Shown here piece after piece: positions 45,370-57,030 of a stretch of DNA of 64,000 nt; positions within the stretch are counted from its first letter, which is position 1; every line of letters begins with the position of its first letter. The translations under genes were made by a program, and so were the position numbers. This DNA is from Vanrija pseudolonga (lineage: Eukaryota; Basidiomycota; Tremellomycetes; Trichosporonales; Trichosporonaceae). The notes under the pieces were generated by a model. The model saw only the letters and a program-made list of their open reading frames with translations, made no database searches and had not been told where the DNA came from. The stretch covers positions 1,736,001 through 1,800,000 of the forward strand of contig NC_085851.1 in NCBI RefSeq assembly GCF_020906515.1. Direction: 5' to 3'.

Positions 45370-46548
45370 CTACTGACCAGGAAGCTCCCAGCCACCCTCG
45401 GCGCCGTCCTCGACGCGGACAGGCCCCGGGCCAAAGACAAAGTTGCCGTCGGGGGCACGGCCGCGGTTGTGCGAAGCGGTCCAGTTCACATCCTCCTTGA
45501 TGCTGGCGAGGAATGGCTCGTTGCCAGTGTGGGCCGGTTTCCAGCCGAGACGGCGCGAGTGGACGGCGCGCGCGCGCGAGTTGGAGCCAGGGTACTGCGA
45601 CCCGCCAATGTACTTGTCGATCTCGTCGTCCGAGAGCGGCTTGGGCGTGGGGGACTCGACGAGGCCCAGCGCGAACAGCTGGGCGCCGATCGCCTCATAC
45701 GCCTGCAGGAGCGAGTACTCGCCCGTCTCGCCGAAGAAGTAGCCGTTCTCACCGTGGTCGCCGGGGCCGGGGGCCGTCGCCTGGCGGTACACGAGGGCAT
45801 ACAGCTCGGCGACGTCGTGGATCTCGACGTTGGGCCACAGGTTCTTGCCCTCGCCGAACTGGGCGGGCACCTTGCGGTCGATGCCAATCCGTGTAACGTA
45901 CGACACCTGTTGCGACTGGGCGTTGGCGAGGCCCTTGTCCGCGAAAACTGTCTGCGAGATGCCATAGATGGTAGCCGGGATAACAATATACGAGAACGCG
46001 TATCCGTCCGTGTCGGCGGCCTGGACGGCGAGATCGACTCCGCGGTGGATACGCGCGGGCTTGAGGTCCGAGATGGGCTTCAGCGGGGGGTTGGCCGTCG
46101 GGTCGGCCTCTGCGTCGGTGAAGATTTCAGTGCCGGCGTACGCTCCCTTGGCGTTGTCGGCGAGCACGCCCGTGCCGGAAGTGTGGATGATAATGGGGCG
46201 CGTACCCGTGGTCTCATGGCGCACCTTCAGGCCGCGGAGGAGCGCCTGCACTGCGCCGAGGTCGTCCGCCTCGGCCGTGTTGATCGTCACATCGTGCGCT
46301 GAGGCGAGGGCGGACAGCTGCGAGTGGTCGCCCAGAGAGCCCTGCACCGCTGTGATGCGTGCGTCGGCGGCCTCAAAGCCGCTCAGCACTGCGGGGTTGC
46401 GCGCGAGGATGGTGATCTTTGTGTCCTGGTCGACGGCCTTGAGGAGGGCCGAGAGGACAGAGGAACCGATGTAGCCTGGGGATGTTAGCGGGTGGGGCGT
46501 GGCGCCTCACTCACCGGTGGCACCGAGGAAGAAGATGGAGCGAGGCAT
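45370..46548 (-). CDS. NAD(P)-binding Rossmann-fold reductase, extended SDR/NmrA-like
   Basis: Predicted 379 residues; exons 46548-46515 and 46475-45370. The nucleotide-binding motif GATGYIGSS (residues 9-17) is created by the splice after the 11th codon. IIIHTSGTGVLAD and AFSYIVIPATIYG correspond to the central strands of extended SDRs. VEIHDVAELYALVYRQA is the late helix of the atypical SDR family that includes yeast YLL056C. The classical YxxxK pair is not obvious, so enzymatic activity is uncertain. No signal peptide or membrane segment. The gene may be stress-responsive, as relatives are, but no motif here shows it. Confidence 0.85.
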
Positions 46549-47833
46549 TGTGATGGTGCGTTGGGTGGGGGTGGGTTGTTGGTAGAGAGGGTTGGAAGCT
46601 GTTGGAGGCTTGGTGAGGCTCAACGACACACAATCTCGGCCTCTTAAGTACATCAAGAACCCCGTATCGCGCGCTAGCAAGTCGTCGTGACGACAGCAGA
46701 GCGTCATGCCGCCGGCAATGATCATCCTGCATCTTACAAAGCGGGTTCGTGGCTCGGCACCGAAGCCGCGCGCTATCCGGGCAGTGGCAGCAGAAGGCAC
46801 AGACCAAGTGCCACCCCAACTCCCTCCCCCACCCATGCATCAGCAGAGCTGCACCACGCGCATCGGTGGAGGTTTGTAGGATCAGCCCCGCCACGCTGAC
46901 GGCCAAGAGCGGAGTTACCGCCGCCCAAGGTCCGACGCCGTGCTGGTGTCCGGGCATCTGCGTTCTGGATATCGCGCGGCGTGGAATCGCCGCAGGAAGT
47001 GGAGGGCGAGCGCGATACCGGGCTCGCACCGACCTCCACTGAGCCTCGGTACGCACCACCGCGCGCTCAGTCATCGAGTGCCGCGCGCGTACGGTGCGCC
47101 TTCTTGTTGTTGCCCGAGTAAGCCTCGGCGTGTGAGACCGCGTCTTGGCGGGGCTCCCTTCTGCCAGCCTCGGCCACTCGGCGCGCCCTCCGGCTGTCCA
47201 GCTGCCCGGGCAGAAAGCTGGCTGGGATACCTTGCAGTCCATGGTGTTCCACGTTGCTGACGACCGGGCGAGGTCCTCGTCATGACCATCAGCGACAGTC
47301 AGCAAGGAGGATATCGCTGCCGACTCCTGGCCACCTCACCTCCCTCACCGCCGTCTATCCCCGCACCCTCCCCCACTGTCGCCGACGCTTGCGCCGGTCG
47401 TGCCGACGCGGTCCCCGTCACATCGGCGGCTCGTTCGGTACCCCAGCAACTCTGCCTCCCAATTGACAAAGTATGTACTTACCTAACGGGTATCCCACGA
47501 AACGCCCTTGCCACCTGCTGCCACTTTTGTGCTGCTAGCGTCATCCACAAACCCCACAAAACACATGCGCCTTTCTTTTTCACATCGCTCCACCAAACCA
47601 CGCACCCCCCAAACACCACGACTCTGTCCACTCCTTGCACCCACACTGTCATCGTAAAGGATGCATTAAACGAGCGAGGGCGGCAGGGGTCATGCCAAAT
47701 GGGTAGATTGTCCACAACGGTTTAAGGGGGATGGTATAGACTATGGCAAAGCAATGCCGATAATGCGTTCAATGCCTAATGCAGGGGGCGAATGCAATTG
47801 AGGTCTTGAAGAAGCGCGATCTTAATCAAGCGC
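46549..47833. other. Intergenic region without a credible gene
   Basis: About 1.3 kb between the reductase start and the glycoprotein stop. A 147-codon frame from an ATG at 47282 is Pro/Thr/His-rich without codon bias and is probably noise. GC content falls from about 47540 to 47830. Confidence 0.5.
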
Positions 47834-49425
47834 TTAGAAGACGGCGACGGCACCAACAACGACACCAATGACGGCGACGGTCGAGGCAATGAGGCCGGCC
47901 GAGCCGACGAGGGGCTTGGCACCCGAGGGCTTGCTCGAGGCGCCAGCAGAAGCACCGGCAGAGGCAGAGGCACCAGCACCGGAAGCAGCCTTGTCACCCG
48001 AGGCCGAGACACCGCTCGAGGCAGCGGCGCCCGAGGGAGGGAAGGTGGGGACGGCAGTGGGGGTGGTGACAACAGCCTGCGAGGTGGTGCCGACGGCAGC
48101 GACCGACGAGCTCTGGCCGACGAGGAGAGTGGGGGCAGCAGTGACCATGAGGTTCTTGAAGTCAACACCGTTCGAGATGGTCGAGTAGGTGATGCAGTTC
48201 GAGGTCTTGGGCCAGAAAGCAGGGCCGGTGGGGGTGACGGTGTTGCCGACGGTGAAACGCGAAAGCGAGTCGGTGTAGCGCTGACGGAAGGTCGAGGTCG
48301 AGCCGTCAGGCTGGGGGTAAAGGCCGGGGGGAGCGGCGTTCTCACCCTCGCAGAAGGTGAAAGTGTTGTTGGAGGAGTAGAAGTCCTCAATGGCCATGAC
48401 GAAGCGGCAGCCCATAATGTCGAGCTGGTGCTCGCACATGAGCGAGGCGGGGACACCGGCAGTCTCGGCCGTGCAGATACGGAGACAGAACTGGTCAAAG
48501 CCAATGAACGACATCCACTCCTCGTAGAAGACGTCGGTCTTGCCGTCGACAATGTTCGAGGTGACGTTGCCGCCGATGGGGTTGCCGAGGTTCTCGGCAC
48601 CGTGGGGGTCGAGCTCACCACCAGAGTCACCAGCGGGGATGTTGACCTTGGTGCCGTCCCAGAAGCCGTAGATCTGGACGTAGGCAGGGGTCTTGATCAC
48701 CTGGAGGATGGGTCAGTGACTGTGTGGCTGTGGCTTTGGCGCGGGGAGCGGGAGTAGGGGTAGGCGCCGGTGCTACGGGCCTTGCCTTCCAGCCACATTC
48801 CGCATTGTGTCACTGCGGCGGCGTCTATCCACGGGCGCAGTTCACGCGTTCACACTACGAGGTGCTTGGCGGCGGCATCATCATGCAGATTGAAGGGGCC
48901 CGGGAGCAGGACAATGCCAACGGCGTCGATGTTTGTACTCACGTGAGCAGCGTGGATAGCGCCGTCAGGGATAAGACTGAAGAGCGTTAGCACGCACACG
49001 GTGAAAACGAACGAGAACCCGTCGAGCGTGACACGGCACAAGGGGCTGCGTCCGATTGAACCAATGCCGACTGGCCGGCTGGTACTTGCGGGGCAGGCAC
49101 GCGGAACCACGGACAGACGCGAAAAGCAAACTCACCGAGCGTTGTTACGGGGCTTGGTGCACCACGAGACGACGGTGGGCTCAGTGTTGCCGATGAGCGA
49201 GTCGGGTCCGGGCTCCATAGGGCCAAAGAGACAGAAGTCGTCAACACCGTTGAGCGACAGGAGACGCGAGAGCGACGTCTGGTTGACCTGGGCGCCGACG
49301 GGGTAGAACTCTGGCTTGTCGGGGTTGGTGGGGCCGTTGGGGTTGTGGGCGACGACGCCGGCCTGGGCGTTGGCGGCCGAGGCGGCGAGGAGGGCCGCGG
49401 TAGCGGGGGCGACGAGAGACCACAT
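47834..49425 (-). CDS. Secreted GPI-anchored glycoprotein, MP88/macrophage-activating family
   Basis: Predicted 396 residues; exons 49425-49136, 48976-48943, 48700-47834. The signal peptide is residues 1-20 (MWSLVAPATAALLAASAANA). The core has the family's conserved cysteines and phrases: VDDFCLFGPMEPGPDS, LIPDGAIHAAH, PAGDSGGELDPHGAENLGNP, WMSFIGFDQFCLRIC, CEHQLDIMGC. A Ser/Thr/Ala-rich region (residues ~290-370) is a likely O-glycosylated stalk, and the last ~20 residues are hydrophobic, as for a GPI signal. Relatives are cryptococcal immunoreactive mannoprotein MP88 and mushroom macrophage-activating glycoprotein; their biochemical function is unknown. The middle exon is only 34 nt. A run of 17 Gs lies about 220 bp upstream. 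Confidence 0.9.
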
Positions 49426-51008
49426 TGTGTACTGTGGTAGTGATAGGGGGGACGGGGGGGTGGGACAGAGAAAAGAAAAGGCGGCGAAAGAAACGAAGCT
49501 TGCGAGATGAGAAGAAGAGAAGAGAAAAGACAGTGGTAGTAGAAGGCGGTGTTGGGTGTGGGAGGGTGTTGCCTTGCGACGAGGGGGCCGAAGGGGGGGC
49601 TACGTAGTGGGTGGGTGGGTAAGTATGGGTCAGGTCTGGGTGGGGGGGGGGGGGGGGGACAGGACTGGGCCCAACAGGCAGACTGGCGCGCGGCTGTCCT
49701 TCGGGGCTGGCTGGCTGGTGGTGTTCTGGCAGGCTGGCTCTACTGGCCAGGGATGGGGGCCGACCCAGATCAGGAATCCGCTGCAGTCTCTCCTAGCGTC
49801 TGGGCTTGCAGCTGGCTGCCTCCCTCCTCTCCTCTCCCGAATCGCCCGTCGCCCGTCGCCCGCCCGTCCCACGCGAAGCCAGCGACGACGTGCGTGCGTG
49901 CGTGTCTTGGGCGCCTTTTTTCGTAGACGGGGTAAATGTTTGCAGTGTCGCCAAGCCGCGCGCCAAGACTTCCAGGGCGCGCGGACCGCCCGCTTTAGCC
50001 CTCGTAGTGTCTTGGGAACTCTGGCCAACGCGACGAGCCACCCACCGCACCCTGAGACAACCACACCCTTGCACGTTTGACCTCGGCCGCGCGACTGTGC
50101 AAGACACAACAACCAACAGCAACAGGTGTTCGCAGCTTGACGGAGAGTATTAGGCTTGAGAGTTTACTGTAGGTCGTATGCCACACGATGGACACGGACA
50201 CTGGCTGACGACCGCCCGCAGACGCCCCACAGCTCCCGCGCGCATCGATCCGCAGCCGCAGCCGCACAGGGATAGGATCCCTCGACAGGTTTCAGGGGGG
50301 CGCGGGGGAGGGGCACACCCGCCGTCATTCCATCACTTGCGCGCGCTCGCACATTGACTTGCTACGCTCAAAGTAGATCCAACTCGCGATGCCAAGAAGC
50401 ACTGAAGCTGGGTTAAAATTGATCTACGCTGACCTGCTCAGCGCCTGGTGCCAAGAAGCAGTCGTCGTCGCGAATAACTTCGTGTTTGCAGAACCAGGAA
50501 CTGACCCGCACCAAACCGTTGGCTCGTTGAGATCAGATCCGCAGACTTTCGGCCTGTCGGCCGGACAGCCAGGGCCGCCCGCCGGCCACACCACACAACA
50601 GTCGCCGCATGCTTGCCCGCCTGCTCGGTTGCTCGTTGCCAACGGCAACGGCGCTGCTGACTCTAATCGCCAGGTGCCCCAGGGCAAGGTCCGACGTCTG
50701 CGAGCCAAACAAGGTGGAGCACACGACAAACAACAGGAAGTTGAGTGGCACTGGTGGCTGGCTGCATTCAGCTCAACCTCGTCCCACCCGTCAGCAAGGT
50801 TGACCAGATGCCGACGGGTACCTCTGTCGGGGCCGCTGTGTCAACCCGAGACACAGCGCACAACCCAAGCAATGTTTTGAAACGGCGTTAACCCCTAACG
50901 CTCACAGTGCAGACCAAGTCTGTGCTTCCGATGATATGAGCGCTCGAGCCAGTTGAGCAGCCCACAGCCCACTCCATTCCACATACACACCCTCCATACA
51001 ACGCCAGA
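49426..51008. other. Intergenic region with a G tract
   Basis: About 1.6 kb. It contains a 17-G run (49642-49658), a GGCTGGCTGG cluster (49704-49719) and a pyrimidine-rich stretch. A 163-codon plus-strand frame from 50389 has no bias or recognisable domain. No gene supported. Confidence 0.5.
49642..49658 (+). repeat. G17 homopolymer
   Basis: Seventeen consecutive guanines, with GGG just before, about 220 bp upstream of the glycoprotein start. It could form a G-quadruplex and is likely length-variable. Confidence 0.8.
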
Positions 51009-52784
51009 CTACAGGATATACCTGAACTTTACGCTCTTGTCCCCGAGCGCGCCGTCCTCCTCGGTGAACCCCTCAGTCTCGCTCTCGGCCAGCTTGGCGC
51101 GCTTGCGGTTCTCGTTGGCGAGGTAGAGCATGTTGAGGATGGACCAGAAGATCATGGAGACCGCCATGCCGAGCGACACGGACGTGCCGCGGTGGTAGTG
51201 GGGCGCCTCGCGCTTGGGGAAGAGCCACGTCGAGAGGATGCCGCCCGAGTTTGTGCTGATGAAGCCCATGGTGATGCCCGTCACGCGGCGGTAGAAGGGC
51301 GCGAGGTTGTTGGCTGGACGTCAGCTGTGAACAGGTTGCGGCGACTCACGCATCCAGGTCGACTGCAGCGGCGCAACAGTGTACGCGCCCATGACCTGCA
51401 GGAAGAGCGCCGCGTACAGCGCGTGCTGGTGCTTGGGGTTCTTGGGGTCGTGGCTGATGAAGATGGCGTACCCGATCACGCTGACCAGGCTGGCAAGGAT
51501 GACGAACGGTCCGCGCATGCTGAACCGGTCGCTGAGGAAGCACGACAGGAGGGCGAAGGCTGCGCTGCAGACGTACGGCGGGACAGAGTACAGCTGGACC
51601 TTTGTGCCCTTGTAGCCGAGCGACGTGCCGACGATGGTTGGGGTCTGGGGTGTGTGAGCGGTGGCGCGGGCAAAGTACGTCTCGATCCGCAACTCACGAA
51701 GAAGGCCATCGAGTAGAGGAGTACTCCCGAGGCGAAGAACTGGGCGAACATGAACCACATCTGCGGCGCCTTGAGCGCAGACAGCACGGCCGAAACGCTG
51801 AGCTTCTGCTCCTCGCCCTGTGCAGGCCTGTCGCGGTCCAGCGCAGCAGTGACGGCCGCGCGCTCCTCGGGCGAGAGGTACCACGTGGTCCCAGGGCTAC
51901 GCGTGAGGAGGCCGAACGCAGCAGCGCCATACACGACGGTGACGATGCCCTCGCTGGCGGTGTGTGTCAGTGAACGATCGGCGTGGGTGAGCGAGGCGGC
52001 GCCACAAAACCCACATGATGAAGATCCACTGCCAGCCCTTCTTCCCGCCCAGGCCGTGCATGTTGATAATGGCCGCTGCGAGGAGACCGCTAAATGCGCC
52101 CGCGAGCGACGTCGCGCTGAAGAAGAAGGCGACGCGCTTGGCGAGGTCGCGCCGGCGGTAGAACGACGACAGGTAGGTCATTGAGCTCGGCAGGATGGCG
52201 CCCTCCGTCGCGCCGAGGAAGAAGCGAGCGGCCAGCAGGCCGGGATAGTTGTGGATAAAGCCCTGGAAGGTCGTTACCAGGCCCCAGAGGATGACCAGCG
52301 TCGGGATGAGGATGTGGGGGCCGCTGAGGGAGTCAGCGGGGCAGGCGGCGTGGCGCTGGTGGTCCAAGGTGGCGCCCTCTCGTCGAGGCACCTCCTTCCA
52401 GGTCCTCCATTCGGCACCAGAGCACCCACACGACCCCCAGAACCACTCACATCTTCTTGATCGCCAGCGTCAGGGGCAGCTCGGCGACGATATACGGGAT
52501 GTACGTCGTCGTCAGCGCCAGGGAGTACTGCTTGTCCGTGAGGCCGAGGTCGCGCGAGAGGCCGGCACTGGGGTAATCAGCTCCTGCGCTTCCTCTGGGA
52601 AAGAATATACCGACGCATTGGCGTTACCTATGTTGCTTCTATCGAGGAAATTCAAGAAGTAGACGATCGTGATGGCCGGGAGGAAGATACAGTCGAGCTT
52701 GAGGAGCGCGCGGCGGAGGTGGCGCGGGTCGGGCTCTCCGGGCGCCATAACGGCCGCCTGGGGCTTCTCGTCGTGGTCAGACAT
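51009..52784 (-). CDS. MFS transporter, Dal5 allantoate-permease type (anion:cation symporter)
   Basis: Predicted 483 residues; exons 52784-52616, 52568-52451, 52323-52015, 51953-51698, 51644-51350, 51313-51009. About 12 hydrophobic segments. Signature stretches of this family: YFLNFLDRSNIGNANAAGLS in TM1 and its loop (rebuilt by splicing), GPHILIPTLVILWGLV, AARFFLGATEGAILPSSM, WIFIIEGIVTVVYG, and NNLAPFYRRVTGITMGFIST late in the second half. Known members carry nicotinate, allantoate, ureidosuccinate, pantothenate or biotin precursors with protons; the substrate here cannot be told. The first donor is GTCGGT, weaker than the others, but the join restores the conserved sequence. A TATA-like box lies 53 bp upstream. 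Confidence 0.9.
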
Positions 52785-53816
52785 GTCGTGTGGTGTAGTG
52801 TGGGGGTGTGTTCGCGCCGCGGCATGTACTGGGCCTCTTATACTCTCGGCCGGTTGGTTTCCGGACGGAAGGCAAGAGGAGCTCGGTTTTTGCTCGATTC
52901 CCGGGTCGTGGGTGTTGACTCAGTCGGTCGGCTCGCGTCCCTGCCGAATCAGTCTTGTAATCCCGGCGCACCAACCAACGGCCGGCAATCGCACCCACAG
53001 ACCCTAAGACTGGACAATAGCAGCGGGTACTTTGCGGAGGCGGGGCGGGGGGACGCCGAGGTCGAGCGAGAGCGAAGGTCAGCGAGCGTCAGCTGCGCTC
53101 GCGAGCCAAGACACTTGAACAAAGGCACGCACAGCACACGACCGGGCCCCGTGGAGCAGGTGTCAGCTGCCCTCTACTAGCGCACTTGTGCAGTGGGTCT
53201 GTCGCATCTCGTTGCTCGAAACCTTCACCAACACAACTCCGTGAGGATCCCGGCGCTTAGCAACTTGCCGGGAGTAGTGGGTCAGCCGGGCGGACGAGTC
53301 CCTGAGTGCCGCTGGGGCTGGCTGGCTGCGGAGAATCGGCTGCAGCCGGCACTGCGGCGCGCCAAGTGGTGGCCGGGTTCTTGGGCTCACTGCGATATGC
53401 ATGCTGCTGAAGTAGTAGTAGTAAGTGGAGCTGGGTTGTGGAGCGCTCACTGCGGGCCCCACACACACGCGCTTGTCGATAAGGCTCTGGACGTGATGTT
53501 GGAAATGCTCCTTTATCGTCGATCTGCCCGCCTCGCTTGGGCTTTGGTTGCCGACCGACCCCGGACACATGGGCCCATGTGTGCTGAGGCGCGCGTAGCA
53601 GGACAGATCCGAGATCTCGTGACAGCGACCACACCTCAACACCTCGCCCTGCAGCACGCCCTATGCAGTACATTTGCTCTTCGCCACCTACACTTTAGAT
53701 ATCTATGGAAATAATGCTGCCATGCTGGTCGTTCTCGGACACATCTCGTCGTCTCGCCTTAGCTACCCCGCTCGCTCCGGCGCCTGATGGCGACGCCGGC
53801 GCCGCGCCGCGCCCGC
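52785..53816. other. Intergenic region, MFS promoter / LEO1 3' end
   Basis: About 1.0 kb. The MFS side has TATAAG (minus strand, 52837-52842). A GGCTGGCTGGCTG cluster lies near 53316-53328 and an AGTAGTAGTAGTAAG run near 53411-53425. No gene seen. Confidence 0.5.
52837..52842 (-). promoter_or_regulatory. TATA-like element of the MFS transporter gene
   Basis: TATAAG on the minus strand lies 53 bp before the start codon at 52784, the same spacing as for the monooxygenase at 19.3 kb. Confidence 0.45.
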
Positions 53817-55310
53817 CTAGTCCTCCTCCTCGCTCTCCACGTCCAGGTCCATGTCACCGTCACCATCCGCGTCCTCGTCCTCCGGCTCGCCCTCGGCATC
53901 CTCCTCCTCCTCCTCATCCGACGTAACGTACTCCTTGCTCTTGCTCTTCTTCTTGCTGCTGCCCGCGTCGCCAGTCTTGGGGCGCTTCTTCTCGCGCTCG
54001 GCCCGCTCAGCCGCCTCGATACGTCTGTCGGCGAGCTCGGTCTCGTCGAGGTCGTCGTCAGAGTATCCGCGCTTCTTGCTGCCCTTCTTTTTCTTCTTCT
54101 TCTTGCTCGAGCCGTACGCGTCGCTGTCTTCGTCCGAGTCGGCGACGACAAACCCGTCGTCCTCGTCGTAGTCCTGCATCTCGCGGTCCCGCGCCGCCTC
54201 GCGCCGCCGCGCGCGCCGGTCGTCGCTGTCGTACCCGTAGTCGTCCTCATCCTCGCTCCCGCGCTTGACAGGCCGGCGGTTGCGTCCACCGGGGCCGCCC
54301 TGCGAGTTGCGTGGTCGCGACGGGCGCTTCGTCACCACCTGCTTCTGCGGTCCCGCACGAAGCAGCAGCTCGTTGACCTTGTCCTGGTCCTTCAAGTCGT
54401 TGAGGATCTTGACGCGCGAGTGCTTGGTGTGCTGCGCACCGACGTGTCTCACGAGCTCGCGGTGCGTCTTTGAGTCCATCGACGTGGGGACAAGGCTGAG
54501 CTGGCCGGCAATCGCACGCTCCGTCACCAGCACTCTCTCCTCGGACGCTTCGACGCAGAGGAACGTCGTCTCTGTCGAGCCCGAAGTTTGCTCGGCTTTA
54601 GAGCTCGACGGGTCCTGCGGCCGGGCCAGTGTCGTGCCGTAGCTGGTTGCCAGGTCGAACAAGTCGTTGCCGAGCTGCAGCGACACGCTTCCGTCGCTCC
54701 AACGCAGCATGCGCGCGTTGCTCTCGCGCACCCGCTTGCCGTCCCCGCCCGTCACCCAGCGCCAGCGGATCGTGTTGCGCACGCCAATCATCTTGCCCTT
54801 GGCCGCAATGTTGTCCTGCGGGTCGTCGTCGTGGTCGATCGTCTCGCGGTAGAACTCTGGCTCATATGGCCGCGACTCGATGTTGACATACGCCGGGAGC
54901 TTGAGGTGCCACGCCTTGCCATCGCTCGGCTGCAGCCTAGGCCAGGTCGGCACCGCGACGGTTCCCCACGTCTCCTCGACATCCTCGACGTCGGCATCCT
55001 CCTCGGCATACTCGAGCGGGTTGCGCGATCCCGAGCGGTCGGAGCGTGCGGGCGTTGTCGAGCGGGACCGTGGTGGCCGGCGCTCGTCGTCGTCATCGTC
55101 ATCTCCAAACTGCGCAAGTCGTTAGTGGCTGCTCCTGTCCAGCGCAGCGGTCGCCGCCCTCACCAGGTCGTTGGCCTGATCCTGGTCCTGGTCCTCGTCG
55201 TCGACATCCTCCTTCTGGACACTTTTTGAGCTCTCGGCGCCGGGCGAAGGGGCGACAACTGGCGCCTGGGCGTCGTCTCCTCCGAACAGGTCGTTCTCGT
55301 CGTCAGACAT
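53817..55310 (-). CDS. LEO1: Paf1 complex subunit Leo1
   Basis: Predicted 479 residues; exons 55310-55164 and 55109-53817. Leo1 joins Paf1 in the RNA polymerase II elongation complex that promotes H2B ubiquitination and H3K4 methylation. The N-terminus is acidic (MSDDENDLFGGDD and a DDEDQDQDQ run). The Leo1 core (residues ~110-290) has LKLPAYVNIESRPYEPEFY, NTIRWRWVTG, NARMLRWSDGSVSLQLGN and HRELVRHVGAQH, all family hallmarks. The C-terminus alternates basic and acidic blocks and ends in about 40 nearly all-acidic residues. It shares a 409-bp promoter with ATP4. Confidence 0.94.
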
Positions 55311-55719
55311 GATGGATTGGGTGATGATGAAGTGACAGATGCAGTTCGAGCTTCCCAAAACAATGGATTTCTGCCATGCCAGCTGCTGGTGGTGACGCCG
55401 GATGCGGAGACAGCCACCCGCGGCGATTTTCGGTATTAGAGCGACGGAAGCATTTTCACCCCCTACGGGTAGACTCGCAGAGCGTCCTGGGCGGAAGGGA
55501 GTCTGGCTGGGCAGTCGTAACCAGCCAGCCAGCCAGGCGTCGCCCCGCCAACCAGCCAGCCAGCCAGCCAGCTGCTCCGTCCGCGCCGACCCCAGCGCAG
55601 GTGCACTCGCTGCTCGTCGGCCGTTGGCTGCTCGACGCTGTTGCAACACACTTCCATCTCATCCTACTCCCAACCCACCACTCTCTCCCCCCCACCCCCT
55701 CCCCTTCTCCCCCGTCAAA
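55311..55719. other. Divergent promoter region, LEO1 / ATP4
   Basis: 409 bp between start codons, with a CCAG microsatellite at 55521-55574 and a pyrimidine-rich leader before ATP4. Confidence 0.55.
55521..55574 (+). repeat. Interrupted CCAG tetranucleotide microsatellite
   Basis: Two clusters of CCAG/GCCA units, four then six copies, separated by an unrelated GGCGTCGCC stretch. Similar shorter clusters occur in at least five other intergenic regions of the window. Confidence 0.7.
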
Positions 55720-56732
55720 ATGGCCTCTCGTCTCGCCCTCCGCAACCTCCGGAGCGCCGCCCGCCCGGCCTTCGTCGCCCCCCGCGCCATTGCCTCGCAG
55801 TGCGTCGTTTGATTTTCACCGACGACGAATCAGTCCAGCTAACCATGCCGCAGGGTCCGCTTCGCGTCGAACCGTTAGTATCGATCTGTGCTGGGAGATG
55901 CTGGAGAAGGGAGGGGGAGGGTGTTGGCGTTTGAGGGGGGCTGGAGAAGCAGGAGCCGGGATCGCACAACGCAGGCCCGACACGACGAATCACTAACCAC
56001 CCAACCACAGAGCCTACTCCTGACGAGAAGGCCGCCGAGATCATCAACGCCGTCCCCTCGACCTCGCTCTTCACCAAGACCGGCGGTATCATCCTCGGTG
56101 TCGGTGTCACCGCTGCCGCCATCTCGACTGAGGTCTACGTGGGTATCTTGAGTGAACCGGGTGTGATGTCGCAATTCGACACACACAGGGACTTGCGTGC
56201 ACTCGGAACAACCGGAACACAACGAACGCATCACTGACCATTGCCGCAGGTCGCCAACGAGGAGACTGTCCTCGCCGCCGCCTTCCTCATCATCCTCACG
56301 GCCATTGCCAAGAACATTGGCGCCCCCTACACGTCGTGGGCCAACGCTCACATTGAGAAGATCAAGTCGGTCCTCAACGGTGCCCGCTCAGAGCACACCC
56401 AGGCCGTGACCCAGCGCATCGACGCCGTCAACCAGCTCAAGGACGTTGTCCCCCTCACCCAGCAGCTCTACAAGGTCGCCAAGGAGACCAACGAGCTCGA
56501 GCACTCCAACTTCCTCCTCGCCCAGGAGGCCGCCGTCAAGAACGAGCTCAAGGCCGTCCTTGACTCGTGGGTCCGCTACGAGCAGCAGCAGCGCGAGGCC
56601 GAGCAGACCGCCCTCGTCAAGTCGGTCACCGCCAGCATTGCCGCCGAGCTCGAGAAGCCCGCTTTCAAGAAGCAGCTCCTCGAGGAGGCCCTCGCCCAGG
56701 TCGAGCAGATCGCCAAGTCCAAGGAGCTCTAA
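55720..56732 (+). CDS. ATP4: Mitochondrial ATP synthase subunit 4 (subunit b)
   Basis: Predicted 236 residues; exons 55720-55799, 55854-55873, 56011-56138, 56250-56732. A stator-stalk subunit of F1Fo ATP synthase in the inner mitochondrial membrane. The N-terminus (MASRLALRNLRSAARPAFVA) is a classic presequence. The mature part begins near PTPDEKAAEIINAVPSTSLF; two hydrophobic stretches follow (GGIILGVGVTAAAI and TVLAAAFLIILTAIAKNIGA). The rest is the long helical stalk (IEKIKSVLNGARSEHTQAV...). The second exon is just 20 nt and completes VRFASN at the presequence end. Identity is secure. The strong codon bias suits an abundant protein. Confidence 0.93.
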
Positions 56733-57030
56733 GCGACACACCGAGGCGTCGAGTGGTGCGAGGGGTAAGTCATCTCACCCAGAGGTGACCCTCCTTGCAT
56801 CAAGATAGAACGGCAGTGTAGGTTGATCTCTGGTTCGTCACCGCGGATTGGGAACAACAGTAGAAGCGGCTGGGATGGCGCCGCAGAATGCAAAAACGCA
56901 ATAGCTAAACGGGGTGGTTGGGGTCGTGGGGTGTGTTAGTCAAGCCAGTGGTCACTTGCTTCCTACGCATACATGTCGGGGTTTGTACATATGGCTTCAA
57001 ACAGCACTTCTACGCCACCAGCATCACTCT

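Noticed and set aside
47282-47725. 147-codon plus-strand frame upstream of the glycoprotein stop
   Set aside because: Pro/Thr/His-rich without bias; the region looks like ordinary intergenic DNA.
50389-50880. 163-codon plus-strand frame between the glycoprotein and MFS genes
   Set aside because: Starts with ATG but has no domain, codon bias or conserved pattern.
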